Below, one piece after another: positions 63,375-64,000 of a stretch of 64,000 bases of DNA (position 1 is the first letter of the stretch; every line of letters starts with the position of its first letter). Made by a program: the position numbers and the translations under genes. The notes under the pieces are model-generated. The model did not search any database and was not told where the DNA came from. It saw nothing but the letters and a program-made list of their open reading frames with translations. The stretch spans positions 496,001 to 560,000 of the forward strand of contig NZ_CP041745.1 in assembly GCF_007556815.1 (NCBI RefSeq), in the 5' to 3' direction. The stretch is from Paraburkholderia megapolitana. GTDB taxonomy: Bacteria; Pseudomonadota; Gammaproteobacteria; Burkholderiales; Burkholderiaceae.

Positions 63375-64000
63375 ATGGCAAGCACCGGCATCATCCATTA
63401 CCTGCAAACCAGCGACGCGATCACGCATGCCGTCGCTTATGTGCTGCTGGCCATGTCGGTTGCGAGCTGGTGCTTTCTGATCGTCAAGAGCTGGATGCTT
63501 GGCCGCGCGAAACGGCAGGGGCCGCGCGCAATCGCGAAGTTCTGGCAGGCGCCGACGCTGTCTGACGGCGTCGACGTGCTGCGTCGCGCCGATCGCGAGC
63601 GGGTTTTCACGCCGCTTGCCGAAGCCGCATTGCAGGCCGCCGAAGCCGATATTCCCGGCATGCTGCTGGCGCGCGTCGATCGTAGCGAGCGGGTGATGCG
63701 CGCGCTGCGGCAAGCGCTCAACGCATCGCAGCGCCGGCTCGAATTCGGCCAGGTGCTGCTCGCCTCGGTGGGCAGTACCGCGCCGTTCGTCGGGCTGCTC
63801 GGCACGGTCTGGGGCATCTATCACGCGCTCGGCAGCATTGCTTCGAGCGGCCAGGCGATGATCGAAAACGTCGCGGGCCCGGTCGGCGAGGCGCTGATCA
63901 TGACCGCGTTCGGTCTGGTCGTCGCGATTCCCGCGGTGCTCGCGTACAACGTGCTCGGACGGATGGTGCGGCAACTGTCCGAGGAACTCGACGGCTTCGC
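63375..64000 (+). CDS. exbB: MotA/TolQ/ExbB proton-channel protein (partial, cut by window end)
   Basis: An open frame from ATG 63375 with no stop before the window ends (208 codons seen). The N-terminus MASTGIIHYLQTSDAITHAVAYVLLAMSVASWCFLIVKSW is an ExbB/TolQ first helix. The later VLLASVGSTAPFVGLLGTVWGIYHALGSI is the family signature, and GEALIMTAFGLVVAIPAVLAYNVLGR is the third helix. It is a second ExbB in this window; an exbD gene is expected next but lies outside it. Location after bamE-dapB is normal for Burkholderiaceae. Confidence 0.92.
   Translation, partial: MASTGIIHYLQTSDAITHAVAYVLLAMSVASWCFLIVKSWMLGRAKRQGPRAIAKFWQAPTLSDGVDVLRRADRERVFTPLAEAALQAAEADIPGMLLARVDRSERVMRALRQALNASQRRLEFGQVLLASVGSTAPFVGLLGTVWGIYHALGSIASSGQAMIENVAGPVGEALIMTAFGLVVAIPAVLAYNVLGRMVRQLSEELDGF

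Overview
The window is GC-rich, tightly packed chromosomal DNA from a beta-proteobacterium of the Burkholderiaceae, most likely Paraburkholderia or Burkholderia sensu lato. This rests on recognisable housekeeping neighbourhoods (ssb / MFS / uvrA; maeB against thiL-pgpA-pncC; an exported RNase with barstar; tkt-gap; fur / bamE-dapB-exbB), on protein sequence character, and on a dispersed TTACTTTCTTTGC-type inverted repeat at the left edge that I know from that group. No rRNA, tRNA, phage, insertion sequence or CRISPR array was seen.

Layout. 0.4-6.5 kb: ssb, an MFS transporter, uvrA (with a one-base frameshift near its 3' end) and an AI-2E-family membrane protein. 6.5-11.7 kb: an accessory block with a LysR regulator, an MFS transporter, a flavin monooxygenase of Baeyer-Villiger type with a shifted fingerprint histidine, and a convergent gene for a SET-domain (protein methyltransferase-like) protein. 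12.3-16.6 kb: a complete TonB-dependent uptake operon (receptor, exbB, exbD, tonB) behind a palindrome that looks like a zinc-uptake-regulator (Zur) box. 16.6-20.8 kb: a two-HKD phospholipase D-like protein and a LysR/MFS divergent pair with a clear T-N11-A operator. 21-24.9 kb: two NarL-type response regulators and a hybrid histidine kinase with receiver and Hpt domains, probably one phosphorelay; both regulator genes have strong hairpins just upstream. 25-29.7 kb: a CHRD-domain exported protein, an HSL-type esterase, an EcsC-family protein, and a DHA2 drug exporter followed by a MarR regulator. 29.8-34 kb: a D-amino-acid module (PLP deaminase, RpiR regulator, N-acyl-D-amino-acid deacylase, RidA). 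34-36.9 kb: a two-gene secreted unit of unknown function (a helical-repeat protein and a DUF3142 protein). 37.2-47.7 kb: an aldose catabolism and uptake cluster (IclR, dgoK, dgoA, SDR, AraFGH-type ABC transporter, second SDR, SMP-30 lactonase, aldose 1-epimerase). 47.7-64 kb: core functions: pyrF, pncC, pgpA, thiL, maeB, secreted RNase and barstar, rsmE, speE, tkt, gap, fur, bamE, dapB and a truncated exbB.

How genes work together. The aldose cluster fits an oxidative De Ley-Doudoroff route: import by AraFGH, mutarotation, C1 oxidation, lactone opening, then kinase and aldolase steps to pyruvate and glyceraldehyde-3-phosphate. The sugar-acid dehydratase needed in the middle is not in this window. 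In the D-amino-acid module the deacylase would release D-amino acids, the PLP enzyme would deaminate them, and RidA would clear the reactive enamine/imine product. The TonB operon carries its own energising complex. The best candidates for undescribed biology are the SET-domain protein, the helical-repeat/DUF3142 pair, and the phosphorelay whose kinase has a CxxCH motif in its predicted periplasmic part. None of these can be proven from sequence alone.
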